NCBI GenBank assembly: GCA_951812925.1
Contig: OX638371.1
Coordinates: 35,624,101 to 35,688,100, forward strand
Direction of reading: 5' to 3'
Length of the DNA stretch: 64,000 nt
DNA from: Calliopum simillimum
Taxonomy: Eukaryota; Arthropoda; Insecta; Diptera; Lauxaniidae
The notes beneath the pieces are model-generated. The model ran no database searches and was not told the origin of the DNA. It saw only the letters and a list, made by a program, of their open reading frames with translations. A program made the position numbers and the translations under genes. How positions within the stretch are numbered: the first letter of the stretch is position 1; every line of letters starts with the position of its first letter. Below, piece after piece: positions 22,527 to 32,401 of this stretch.

Positions 22527-22769
22527 AATATCTTGTATTACATATGAATTAAAATGTATATGACCCAAGAAATGAATTATAGCTCTAAGACCCTTATCAA
22601 ACAATGTATATAACTATATACCTCCAACCATTTATGAATAAAGAAAATGAATTATGTTGAATATTTTGATCTTTATTGACCCATGTGTATACGCATGTTT
22701 ATCTAAACTCTCAAATTTCATTCAGTGAGTAATTTTAGTTTCTTCACACTTTTACTTATTCTTTTTAGT
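22527..22769 (+). promoter_or_regulatory. Spacer before ORF C with splice donor/acceptor-like pair
   Basis: AATAAAG at about 22637 could end the ORF B message. Just before ORF C, GTGAGTAATTTT at 22725 matches a splice donor, and a pyrimidine-rich run ending CTTTTTAG at 22768 matches an acceptor, one base before ATG 22770. The 44-nt distance is short for a fly intron, so the acceptor may instead receive a donor far upstream. Confidence 0.4.
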
Positions 22770-23516
22770 ATGTCGCAACAGGTACAAAAGCGCGATCGCC
22801 TGGCGTGCCCCATGTGTAAGCAATACCATGGACTTCGATCTTGTGACCGCTTTCTGATGTTGAAACGTGAGGATCGGTCGCAAGTGGTGCTCATCAATGG
22901 GCTGTGCAAAAACTGTCTCGCATACACCCATAAGACGGAGCGATGTCCGAGCAAAAGCAGATGCCTTGAGTGTCAACAAAAACACCATACTTTGATACAC
23001 GACAGACTCGCTATTGCCCACCAATTCGAAAAGCTACTGGATTCTGAATTTGTGTATTTGAAAATGACAGCAAATGTCATTGTGAATGATGGCCCTGTGC
23101 TGCGAGCGCTCATCAATCCAAACCAGGAAACATCCACCATAACAATGGCGAAAGTCCGAAGCATGGGTATTCCTTTAATTCAAGCGGCAACAAGCGACGC
23201 TGGGACTTGTCATCTTGCGCTAAGTTCCTTTCAAAACCCTAACCAGGGTCTGACCGCATGCTTCAGCGTGCTGAAGGCTTCCCATGGGAAGCTACCGCTT
23301 GCTCGTGCCAACCGAACTGGCATCAACCAATTTTTTAAAAACTTGTGTCCAGCAGACCGTTATTTTTATAAGCCCCTTGAGGTTGACATAATACTCGGGA
23401 GGGACTTGTATCACAAGGTGATTAAAAGCGGAAAGCGGTTCATACCTGGAGTGCCTACGGCGCAGGATACCCTCTTTGGGTGGACATTTACGGGGCCGTG
23501 CCCTCGCGAAAATTAA
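22770..23516 (+). CDS. Extra ORF C: second zinc-knuckle plus dead retropepsin-like protein
   Basis: 248 aa from ATG 22770 (MSQQVQKRDRLACPMC), directly after a splice-acceptor-like TTTTTAG. Residues 13-77 hold the three zinc motifs (CPMCKQYHGLRSC, CKNCLAYTHKTERC, CLECQQKHHTLIH). The retropepsin-like part has LRALINPNQETSTI with Asn116 at the catalytic Asp position, EVDIILGRDLYHKVIKSG, and ends TLFGWTFTGPCPREN. ORFs B and C share features that pol lacks (INP, KSG before the last strand, GPC at the end), which suggests one capture followed by duplication and divergence. Predicted role by inference: nucleic-acid chaperone, Gag partner or modulator of the element's own particles. Proteolysis is not expected. 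Confidence 0.88.
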   Translation: MSQQVQKRDRLACPMCKQYHGLRSCDRFLMLKREDRSQVVLINGLCKNCLAYTHKTERCPSKSRCLECQQKHHTLIHDRLAIAHQFEKLLDSEFVYLKMTANVIVNDGPVLRALINPNQETSTITMAKVRSMGIPLIQAATSDAGTCHLALSSFQNPNQGLTACFSVLKASHGKLPLARANRTGINQFFKNLCPADRYFYKPLEVDIILGRDLYHKVIKSGKRFIPGVPTAQDTLFGWTFTGPCPREN

Positions 23517-24009
23517 AAAAATGGCGTGTCCAATTATAATAATCTAAGTATATATAAGTACACATCGTAGTTAAAATGAATTTCTTTTGTTACTTTTTAT
23601 AAAAGCCAAACGGCAACGTAAAAAAAACATTAATTCTCTTTAAATTTTTGTATCTCACTCTGAATTTAATAATTTTCAATATAACTTTCATTTAAATTTG
23701 AATTTAATAAGTTAATTTTCTCGAGCAACTTTTCCCAAACCTTTGGTTAAGTTGCCATTTTTATCGTTGTATTACATTTTGTATCAACTCTATTTTAGTA
23801 TTTATCTTATACTTTATTGTAAAATGTAAGCCTTCTAAATACTATTAACTTTATATAATTGATTTTTTTACAAACAAAAAAAAACCTTTGTTTTCAGAAT
23901 AAACACTTACTTGTACACATGAAAAACAAAAAAGATACTCTTCTTTCGATTACAAAGGAATACACAGGAAAGCAAGCTCTTTGTTGCAGATACTGCAAGG
24001 CGGGCAGTA
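23517..24009 (+). other. BEL 3' non-coding region
   Basis: AT-rich, no credible ORF on the plus strand. The last bases before the 3' LTR (CAAGGCGGGCAGTA) are only partly purine-rich, so the polypurine tract is weak or unconventional. Confidence 0.6.
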
Positions 24010-24611
24010 TGTTTACGTGGAAACGTAAACCCTTATAAATAAAAGAAAAATGTATCGTGTTTATACGGATACATAAAATCACCCCTTGTAAATCTTTACA
24101 AAAATCCATGTTTTTCATCTAAACGATGGCAACCCTATCCGTCTTCAGTATTTGGTACCTGACTGCCGAAAGTATAGCCGTCTCGCTCGCTCTGGTGTAA
24201 AAACCATTGCTGACAACTTTCGATCAGTTTTTTTGATCGACGAATACAGAAAAATATTCTGTCATTCGTTGAGTACAAAAGCAAGCTGCAAGCAGCAAAT
24301 TTTGCTAAACTTATAAAATAGATTTCTAAAAAAAAAAAAAACTAAATTAAATTAAAAAGTAAGCTTAAAAATAAAGTGCTGCCCACAAACTTACAAACAC
24401 AAAAAGTGTTTTATTGCTCTAAAGTGGAGCCAAGGAACTTGTGATCCAGACGACGTGTCAAGAGCGGTCTCCGTAGAAGACCAGGGATTTTTGCTTCTCC
24501 CGTCGAAGGGGTACTCCATCGCCGCCTACAGTGGGCAGAACAGGTATTGTCATCGTTGAAATACTCAATATTTTAAAATACAAAAAAACAAGTTTGGTGC
24601 CCGACCAAACA
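24010..24611 (+). repeat. 3' LTR of the BEL element
   Basis: 602 bp from TGTTTACGTGG to ACCAAACA. By eye it matches the 5' LTR throughout except for a missing 8-bp GTTTTATT unit. It is followed by the ATTTT target duplication (24612-24616). Confidence 0.93.
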
Positions 24612-24616
24612 ATTTT

Positions 24617-24941
24617 ATTTGAAAAATGACATGATATTTTTATGCTATAGGATTTTAGTATAGAAAATGTAAATGCAAATATAAATTCAATCCCATATAC
24701 TTTATTGTTGTATAGCAAAATTTTTCAACACTTATTTACAAATGCTATGATGCAAGACCTTTTGCACCGGATCGTGAACATGGCTATTATAAACTTGTGG
24801 AGGAATTAGTAGCAACTTATGATAATGTTGAATTTTGCTATTTCACTCAGGACCCACTTGAGAATTTTTTAATAGATTCCAAAAGAAATGGTACTTCTGC
24901 TGCTGCATTCGTAAATTATATTGATGCTCACATCAGACAAT
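24617..24941 (+). pseudogene. P-like relic, possible C-terminal part after the BEL insertion
   Basis: From about 24740 an open frame reads ARPFAPDREHGYYKLVEELV, then FCYFTQDPLENFL and AAAFVNYIDAHIRQ, and stops at 24941. TQDPLENF resembles the SQDPLENFF motif near the end of THAP9/P-element transposases. It lies in the same orientation as the 13647-14819 part on the other side of the BEL element, so I read both as one older relic split by the insertion. Confidence 0.4.
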
Positions 24942-26108
24942 AAGATTTTATGTCATGTCACCAAAATTTAGTTTAGGTATGGTGCGTTAAGTATGGTTCG
25001 TTATGGCAATGGTGTACCCGTGAAGTTCACGCCCAAAACGTTTTACAAAAGAATATTGTGATGTTGTACTGATTCCTGGTGATCCTCATATCACTCTGTG
25101 AGTACTTTGAAAATATGTTTATTCAAGGGAAGCACTTAGTGAAGTTCTGCTCGATTGCAAATGAGTAAAGACAAAGCTGAAAATAAGTACCGTAATTTGT
25201 TTAAGCCTCAAAACTATGACTGGAAAATCCGGGGATTAAACCATTTGAATGAGTATTTGTATAAAACATCAAATCGATACCTTAGAGCGCTACAGTCATA
25301 TCTCCATCTTTTTTCAAACGCAAAATTCAATTTTCAAACGGTGATTATTTTAAAACTGACTGCCAGTTTTACATACAAAGTTAATTTCTACAGTCCCCCA
25401 CTAATTTTCTAAAAATTGGGGAACAATTGTGGTAGGGTACTCGCTTAAGAAGCCCACCATGAGCCCATAATTTAAAATGTCTCACAATTTCAAGCCAGTG
25501 GAGACAGGACTATAGCGCTCTAAGGTATCGAAATATATGGGACTTGGTAGCTTCCATGTCAGATACGCGACCTCAATCGCTGATTTTTTTTTTGTTCATA
25601 GCACTTCACCGCACAAATGGCGCTAAGTTCAAATCTTGCGTGAACTATGGGACACCCTTATATCTCTGGAACAAGAAATCATAGAAGCATGGCGATTATA
25701 CTAAAAGAAGCGTATTTAAATTTTATATTTAGGACTACAATCCTGGGAATTGTCTTATCTCGACTTAGGTTGTTCAAAGTGTGGCAAACGGTTCATATCT
25801 CCGCTTTTTTATCCGTTACGGATCCGTTACTGGTTTTGTCAAAAGTCCACAGATATGGGCAACAACAATGTATTGTATATAATAAGTTTATTGGCCTTTT
25901 CGAAATTCTTTGCTTAATACAAATACGGCTTTGTTTTTAGATGGCTCATTTTAATAAAATGATTCACCTTAAATCGAAATAAACATGTACCAACAAAAGC
26001 AGTAATGCCAAAATATTCGTCAGTAGGCCGAGAGAAAATAAGAAAATTTTAGTACAAAAAGGTGCAATTGAAATAAGAAAATTTTTATTATAAAATCACA
26101 ATTTTTTT
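24942..26108. other. Stretch without a recognised gene
   Basis: An 85-codon frame (25155-25412) opens with a basic segment (MSKDKAENKYRNLFKPQNYDW) that could be a transposon relic, but no family is recognised. The rest is non-repetitive and non-coding as far as I can see. Confidence 0.4.
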
Positions 26109-26120
26109 AACAATTTAGAG

Positions 26121-26460
26121 ATGGCACGGAATCATCATCACGACTACAACAACAACAGAAGACATTTTTACCAAGAGCTGCAAGAGTTACGAAATATTGT
26201 AAACAGCAACAACTTGCTTGTTTCTTCCACAGCTAGGAACACCAACCACGCGAAGCGCTGCCCATTGGGCACGCAGTACGATTGCCCAAGTTGCCAATCG
26301 TGCAACAACGACAGCAACGTTGATGCAACAACAACAACCACAACAGCAACTGTTGTTCCAACAACAGGAACAACAGCAACGAGGAATGATTGACGACGAT
26401 AACTTAATTGATCCAGATTTGGAAATGCTGCTACTGGAGCCAGAGCAAAATCTAGCTAAC
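26121..26460 (+). pseudogene. Diverged copy of the 55.4 kb small coiled-coil gene
   Basis: ATG 26121 follows a T-rich tract ending CAATTTAG, an intron-acceptor-like site placed as in the 55357 gene. The start reads MARNHHHDYNNNRRHFYQEL then QELRNIV, comparable to NNQAQELRSIF in the 55357 protein. Near 26254 the DNA GAAGCGCTGCCCATTGGGCA matches the region coding EALPVGHPARL there, but in a shifted frame. A CAA-repeat tract (about 26325-26380) interrupts it. It is best read as a frame-shifted relative. Confidence 0.5.
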
Positions 26461-26580
26461 CGTCAAGGACCATATATAATTCAAATGACTGTGAAAATTA
26501 AATTTTTACTTAGACTACACTCTGCAGATAAACCACGCTTAGCTCACACTGTGAAATCGGGGCTTAGCCATATTTCCAAA

Positions 26581-27716
26581 GATCGATTTTCATATATGGT
26601 ACAAACCATGTGTAAACGATCAAGAAATTTGTTCATGGCATCCGATTTGGCTATAAATTGGCATAAGCAATAGGTGCATAGTGGTAAAAATTACTACCAA
26701 ATATTTTTTCAAAATTTAAAAAAATGGCGGAGATATGGGACTTTGAAATTTTTAGGTTAGTTTTATTTGAGAAGCTATAACTTCGGTTGCATTTATCCAA
26801 TTTTCAATTTTATGGTGTTAAATGATTTGTCTTAAAACAGACTTTAAATTATAAATTAGCAAACATTTTTTTTTTTTTATATCTATAGTTTACACTGAAA
26901 AAAAAAATTTAAATTGAGTTTCCCAAAATACGTCCTTTTTAATATTTTTTATTTTTCTTGTAAAAAAAGCTACAAGTGTAAATTACCAGTCCTCCAAAAA
27001 TTGGAGTGGGCCTGCCAGTGGTTCTCCAGAAAAACAATAAAATGTAGCATCTTCCCCAATTTTTCAGTACATTTTTTTAATTTAAAATTTTTATTAAAAA
27101 AAATTTTCAAATGCTGAAAATAGTTTATTGACTGTTTTTTTGCTTGTATAGTACTAATATAAGTACCAACGCACTTTTTTCAAATTCAAATTAACGTTTA
27201 GTTAAAAATTTCAAATTCAAAAAAATTGTACTGAAAAATTGCGGCAAAAGCTACATTTTATTGTTTTTCTGGAGAACCACTGGGAGGCCCACTCCAATTT
27301 TTGGAGGACTGGTAAGTTACACTTGTAGCTTTTTTTACAAGAAAAATAAAAAATATTAAAAAGGACGTATTTTGGGAAACTCTATTTAAATTTTTTTTTT
27401 TCAGTGTAAGCTATATATAAAAAAAAACAAAAAATTTTTGCTAGTTTTTATTTCAAAGCCTGTTTTAAGACAAATCATTTAACACTATAAAATTGAAAAT
27501 TGGATACATGCAACCGAAGTTATAGCTTCTCAAAAAAAACTAACCTAAAAATTTCAAAGTCCCATATCTCCGCCATTTTTTTAAATTTTGAAAAAATATT
27601 TGGTAGTAATTTTTTCCACTATGCAACTATTGCTTATGCCAATTTATAGCCAAATCGGATGCCATAAAAAAAATCTTGATCGTTTTGAAATGGTTTGTAC
27701 CATATGTAAATCTATC
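26581..27716. mobile_element. 1.1 kb foldback (palindromic) element
   Basis: The arms 26581-~27140 and ~27160-27716 are near-perfect reverse complements, for example CATCCGATTTGGCTATAAAT on the left against its complement near 27640-27660, and TCTCCAGAAAAACAATAAAA against its complement near 27260. The loop near 27120-27170 is short. Single-base differences and A-run length changes are spread along the arms. No target duplication or family-specific end was identified. An ORF tail (to 26673) runs into the left arm. Confidence 0.8.
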
Positions 27717-28109
27717 AATGCATTTTCTAACACAAATTAATAAATAACACAAACAACAATTATGACAGACACATAGGATGCATTTATGGTAATAACTCTA
27801 CTTCGTAATGAGGCAACGATGGTGCATCGTTCTAAGACGCCCGCTTGCTGTGCTTTAGAGCTGAACGTCATATGTTCAACTCTTTCTCAAAAAATGGTGT
27901 CATGAGTATTTCTTGCGAAAGACTCAACATGTGTCACTATAGCCGTATGTTTAATCCGTTCCTTAATTTGTCTCAAACTGCAATAGAAAATGCACGGCAA
28001 TCTGAGTAAAATTGCACGGGAATATTGATTTACGATAACCCTCCATGTGTTAGAAAATGCATTGATAGATTTATATATGGGCATTTCCATGGTGTCACAT
28101 GGATATCCG
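27717..28109. other. Non-coding flank with an inverted copy of the palindrome tip
   Basis: GTTAGAAAATGCATTGATAG at about 28047 is the reverse complement of 27711-27730, the sequence at the outer tip of the preceding palindrome. No gene is seen. Confidence 0.5.
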
Positions 28110-28230
28110 AACTACCGGTTGAAGTCCAAAAGTATTGAAAAACATTCCAAATATAGGTAACAGTCCAAAATATCGCAAAACATCTAAAATATCATTAAAA
28201 AACCGAAAAAAAGATGTTTAAGCATCATCA
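28110..28230 (-). repeat. Short piece of the Helitron-associated minisatellite
   Basis: Degenerate units of the form AAAAGTATTGAAAAACATTC / AACAGTCCAAAATATCGCAA match the reverse complement of the array inside the Helitron at 45.7-47.0 kb. Two ~22-bp direct copies of CATCAGCCATTNCCGGGCTG lie just beyond (about 28225 and 28317). Confidence 0.6.
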
Positions 28231-28337
28231 GCCATTGCCGGGCTGGAGCAACTTTATATTTTCTCTTAAGAAAATCATCCATAACATGGGTAAAAGTTCA
28301 AAGAACTTTCAGCTTCATCAGCCATTCCCGGGCTGAT

Positions 28338-30944
28338 CTATAATTTGTATAGGGTGCGGTCGGCATTTATTGCCTTTACAGCAATTTTGTACCAAATTCC
28401 TTCATATTCGTTATGGAAATTTTCTAGGCAATGCGCTAAAATTTCGCACAGTTCTTCATTATTTTCATTGATTTCGCTATCACAACGGCCACTAGGGGAA
28501 CTGATGCTATTGTGGTATAGCTTTTCAATGTGGTATGGTCGCATATCTCCGATTTGGGAAAGAACCTGCGAACGTCGCAGCTTTTATATCCTGTCGGAAA
28601 ACATGAAAAACCAGGGATGTTACTGTCATGGAACAAACACAATTTTTCTGATGTCAGTTGAACGAAACGTAAATCGCGTGTGGTTGATTTTTTTTCCGGA
28701 TTTTTTGCAAAAAAATTTTGTTAAGAAAAAGTTGCTTTTTGGTAAAGTTCAATTTATATTCAATTAAAGTAAGTGAAAAATATTGCGATGCAAGTGTTTA
28801 TCTATATAAATTCACAAAGTTTCCAATTTAATTTTTACAATTTTTTAATTTCTAAAAATTTACCAGTGTGGTATAGTCGGGCTTCGCTAATGTGGTATAT
28901 GAACATTTCTTGATATTCTTAACATTATTTAATGGCTGTTTATTTTTTAATAAGAACTATGAGTTTGAGAACCAATGTAAATGTTATTATGAACTTATTT
29001 CATACCTTTCAAACGTTATATTTGGTTGTATGGTTAAGTATACCTTATTACCCGCCCACTTTACAAGTACTGATCAGTATATACAACACATTGCCCCACC
29101 ATAAATACCACATTATTACCTGCCAACTTTTTGAAAACCGCTTATTTGACTTGTTTAAGATTTTGCTCAATAACTTTTTTAATGAAATTGCACACAGTTT
29201 ATTGAAATATATTCTGCAGCCAATACTTCAATAATCAGCATAAAAAAATTTAACTGAAATTGATCTTATGGTTCTCTTTCAAATTCCACCGAAACATGAG
29301 GTATACCACAATAGCATCTGTTCCCCTACTTAGTATTCTTAGTATACTGTAATAATTAAATTTACAAAATTGATTTACAATGTTTTCATAACTATCCGAA
29401 TTTGCGCCTTCTGTTTTTAAATTACCGCATCCATTTGCATAATTTTCGAATGCACAGGCTGTTGGAGAGCGTAGATATCCTTTACAAAATCTTTTGGAGT
29501 TTGAAAAATAATTGTCCAATGGCAATAAATTAGAAGCTTCCAATTTGGCATTGCTTCCATCCCGAAGAAAATCATTTATGAACAACATATATCCTTTCAA
29601 TGAACTCACAAGTCTTTTAAAGGATCCACCTTGCTTTTTTCCAGTGACGGTTTTTTTAAAAAACTTTATTAGCGGCTTCATTATTAAAAAATTTTTGATT
29701 ATTTATTATAAAAGTATTACTTTTAAACATGTCCCTTGCCTCAATCCATTTTTTGAGAACAATTATTGTTCCTCTGTCTCTGATACATTTCTTGATATTC
29801 ACATAAAAATCTGTTTGAAAAAATTTTATTTATAAATGTACAATCACAACTATTTTGGCTTTGAATTTAGTTGCATAGATTTTCAAAGTAGGTCTGTTGT
29901 TACGAAATTTAATTTGTGATTTGCATGATAAATTTGCAATTAATCCTGATAAATGGAAAATATCATACATGTAATAAGTTCCATCAGTGTCTGTACTGCT
30001 TCTGAGGATTTTACGTAGTTTGACGCTACTTGACTCCTGATCTGATAAAAGCATCACTGGCTTTAATCCGGAATCCTTCAAAGACTTTATTACATTTTTT
30101 GTGAATGGCAACAATTTATCTGCTGTATGTTTTTTTGTCAAAAAAAAAATGTAGCTATGCATTTCTTCCACGGGAGACGAAGCTCCCATTATATAAAAAA
30201 CAAAAACACATTTTGTTGGTTTAGGACTACGTATTTGGGTCCTTTGCTTTGCACGCCAACATATTCTCCATTGACGTAGTTGAAGCGTGGGTCTATTGGC
30301 ATTGAATTAATTAAAATTTTGCAGTTTGTATCTTGCTGATTTGAAAATAGCTGATTTTTAAATTTTGTAAGTTTTTCTGGTACTTATCTACCTACTTCGG
30401 GTTTTTGGAATTTCAATTGGAATGTGTTCGTTGATGTGATTACTTCCTCAGCAGCGACGTCAACGAAATTCGTTTCTACCAATCCATCGTCGTTGGGTGA
30501 TGGGATTTCTTCATCAGCAGCGTCATCAACGACATTCATTTCTGCCAATCCATCGATGTTGGGTGATGGGATTTCTTTATTAGCATGTGTCATTTTTTCA
30601 CCGCCGTATAGTAATTCGAACTCTGCCCTAAGAACTAAATCCATGTCTTCCGGAAAAAATACCATGTTTTCTGAAATATTTTTTGGATTTGCATTTTGTT
30701 TATTTCCGAGATTTAAGGTCGGGAGTATTCCTCGCTTTTTCCGCTTCATATAAAGATCTGCGGGTGCGAAATGATTTTTGCGTACACATGTGGTAGATAC
30801 TACTTCTTCTTCTCTTAGATTTAAAACCCTGAGCCATTGTGTTAGTTTTTCTTCTGCTTTTTCAGGAACTACAAAGAAAATTAGATGACCATTTTCATCT
30901 TTTCTTAAGGGGACATTCGCTTTCGTAATTAAAAAGAAAAACAC
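28338..30944 (-). pseudogene. THAP/P-element-like transposase, interrupted by a MITE
   Basis: On the minus strand, in order: a THAP-type end (CVRKNHFAPADLYMKRK then RGILPTLNL, about 30700-30800) after a W-containing VPEKAEEKLTQWLRVL; an acidic linker with duplicated EEIPSPN-DGL repeats; an RNase H-like region (VIKSLKDSGLKPVMLLSDQE, then YYMYDIFHLSGLI; 30189-29830); and a C-terminal block (KKQGGSFKRLVSSLKGYMLF, CKGYLRSPTACAFENYA; 29681-29330). After the 832-bp MITE the same frame resumes (GRCDSEINENNEELCEIL) and ends at 28338. This follows the P-element/THAP9 layout. The N-terminal Cys pair of the THAP finger is not visible, and the start of the frame lies in the arm of a palindrome (30904-31617). 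Several other frame breaks exist. Dead copy. Confidence 0.65.
28495..29326. mobile_element. 832-bp MITE with 25-bp terminal inverted repeats and TA target
   Basis: The ends start GGGGAACTGATGCTATTGTG (left) and GGGGAACAGATGCTATTGTG (right, reverse complement), one mismatch in 25 bp, with TA on both sides (28493-28494 and 29327-29328). Extra GTGGTATA words lie inside (about 28513, 28866, 28890). No transposase. TA duplication and GGGG ends point to a Tc1/mariner-superfamily MITE. Removing it plus one TA leaves the minus-strand P-like frame open across the site, which confirms the ends. Confidence 0.88.
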
Positions 30945-31617
30945 TTTTTAAAAATTTTATTATGAAAAAACTATTATATTTATTGAAAAAATTTCTTTTG
31001 GACATTGTTAAACACTGTTTAAGAAATATGAAAAAAATTGTTTTTTTTATTTTTAGTTTCCCTTAGCTGCTGTAGAGGGCGCCATCCAAAAGTTACTTTT
31101 AAAACGGTAGGAAATATTTTAGACCTCCTGCAACAGATTTTTGAAAATTTCAAAATGGATTTTATTCTTGAGACCTTAAACTATACAATAAGCCTTTAAA
31201 ATTCATACTTCTTTATATTTTGAAGTTTTTGTATGAATATTTATGAAAAATGCGAAAAAATTTAGGGACTTACTCTCAAAAAATGCCCCGTAAAAAAAAG
31301 GGGGCATATTTTTTAAAATTTTCAGAGGCTTATTGTATAGTATTTTTTATGGGTAATCGAATGCTCTTTGGTTTTTTAAAATCGGTCGAGTAGATTCGGA
31401 GAAAAATTTCCTACCAGTTTAAAAAGTAACTTTTGGATGGCGCCCTCTACAGCAGCTAAGGGAAACTAAAAATAAAAAAAAAAAATTTTTCACATTTCCC
31501 AAACAGTGTTTAACAATGTCCAAAAGAAATTTTGTCAGTAAATATAATAGTTTTTTCATAACAAAATTTTTAAAAAGTGTTTTTCTTTTCAATTACGAAA
31601 GCGAATGTCCCCTTAAG
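30904..31617. mobile_element. 714-bp palindrome at the 5' edge of the P-like gene
   Basis: The arms start CTTAAGGGGACATTCGC at 30904 and end with the reverse complement at 31617. They match inward through AGGGCGCCATCCAAAAGTTA (about 31080) and its complement (about 31430) to a centre near 31260. The first codons of the minus-strand THAP ORF lie in the left arm, so the arm sequence was also copied on the right without the rest of the gene. It may be a foldback insertion or the product of an inverted duplication of the element's 5' end. Confidence 0.75.
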
Positions 31618-31951
31618 CTGCAAATAATACATATGCGTGTCATTTTACAATTTATTTTACAATTCAGTACAGATGCAATCAGCAAATTTGCATAATTTTC
31701 GAATGCACAGGCTGTTGGAGTGCGTAGATATCCTTTGAAAAATCGTTTGGAGTTTGAAAAATATTTCTCCAATGGCAATAAATTAGAAGCTTCCAATTTG
31801 GCATTGCTTCTGTTGCACGACGACTACACCCAAAAACACGTCTGCTTTTGACCGCGGACAATACGAAAGACCCAATACAAGAACAATTATTGTTTCTTTG
31901 TCTCTTTGATACATTTCTTGATATTTACATAAAAATCTGTTTGAAAAAATT

Positions 31952-32139
31952 GGTAATACTTGGGCAAAGTGGCTCCAGCCATATTTCCGTCCCAAAAAAA
32001 GATGGTATCGAATTAGCGTTTTTTTTTATAATGTCACATCACTCTTACAAGGGGCAGAAGGTTTTTGAATCAAAAAATTATTTTGTTGATTCAAAAATCG
32101 GCAATGTGGGGAGTCACTTTTCCCCATATTTCACGGTCG
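31952..32139. repeat. Left terminal inverted repeat of Merlin
   Basis: It is long: about 120 bp match the right end closely (through GCAGAAGGTTTTTGAATC), and similarity continues to CCATATTTCAC near 32139 after a short stretch missing on the right. Differences are scattered single bases. Confidence 0.85.
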
Positions 32140-32401
32140 ATATAAAAAGATAGATGAGGTATTTTCGACAAATAAAACACTTTGACGGCACGAAGGAATC
32201 CTCATAATCATGTTTTTCGCGTATAAACACCGATTCATTAATTTTTTTACGATATTATTATCGCGACGCGACAATAATACCATCCGCGCGCGCGAAAGTG
32301 ACAGGTGAGCCCGCCGCCATGTTGGCACGCGTGCTCGCAATAATAATCCTTTATTTTCCAGAATAAAAATTCATACAACTAAAATTCAATAATTTTGTAA
32401 A

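Larger units (their letters stand above)
14989..24611 (+). mobile_element. Full-length BEL/Pao LTR retrotransposon with two extra ORFs
   Basis: The 9,623-bp element has LTRs (610 and 602 bp) beginning TGTTTACGTGG and ending ACCAAACA, a 5-bp target duplication, a primer-binding-site candidate, gag-pol in two overlapping frames, and two further ORFs before the 3' LTR. Domain order in pol is protease, reverse transcriptase, RNase H, integrase, which together with the DUF1759-type Gag and the YVDD reverse transcriptase motif is the BEL/Pao order. The LTRs differ only by one 8-bp GTTTTATT tandem indel as far as I can read, so the insertion is very recent. A one-base frame break between reverse transcriptase and RNase H probably disables this copy. 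Confidence 0.95.
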
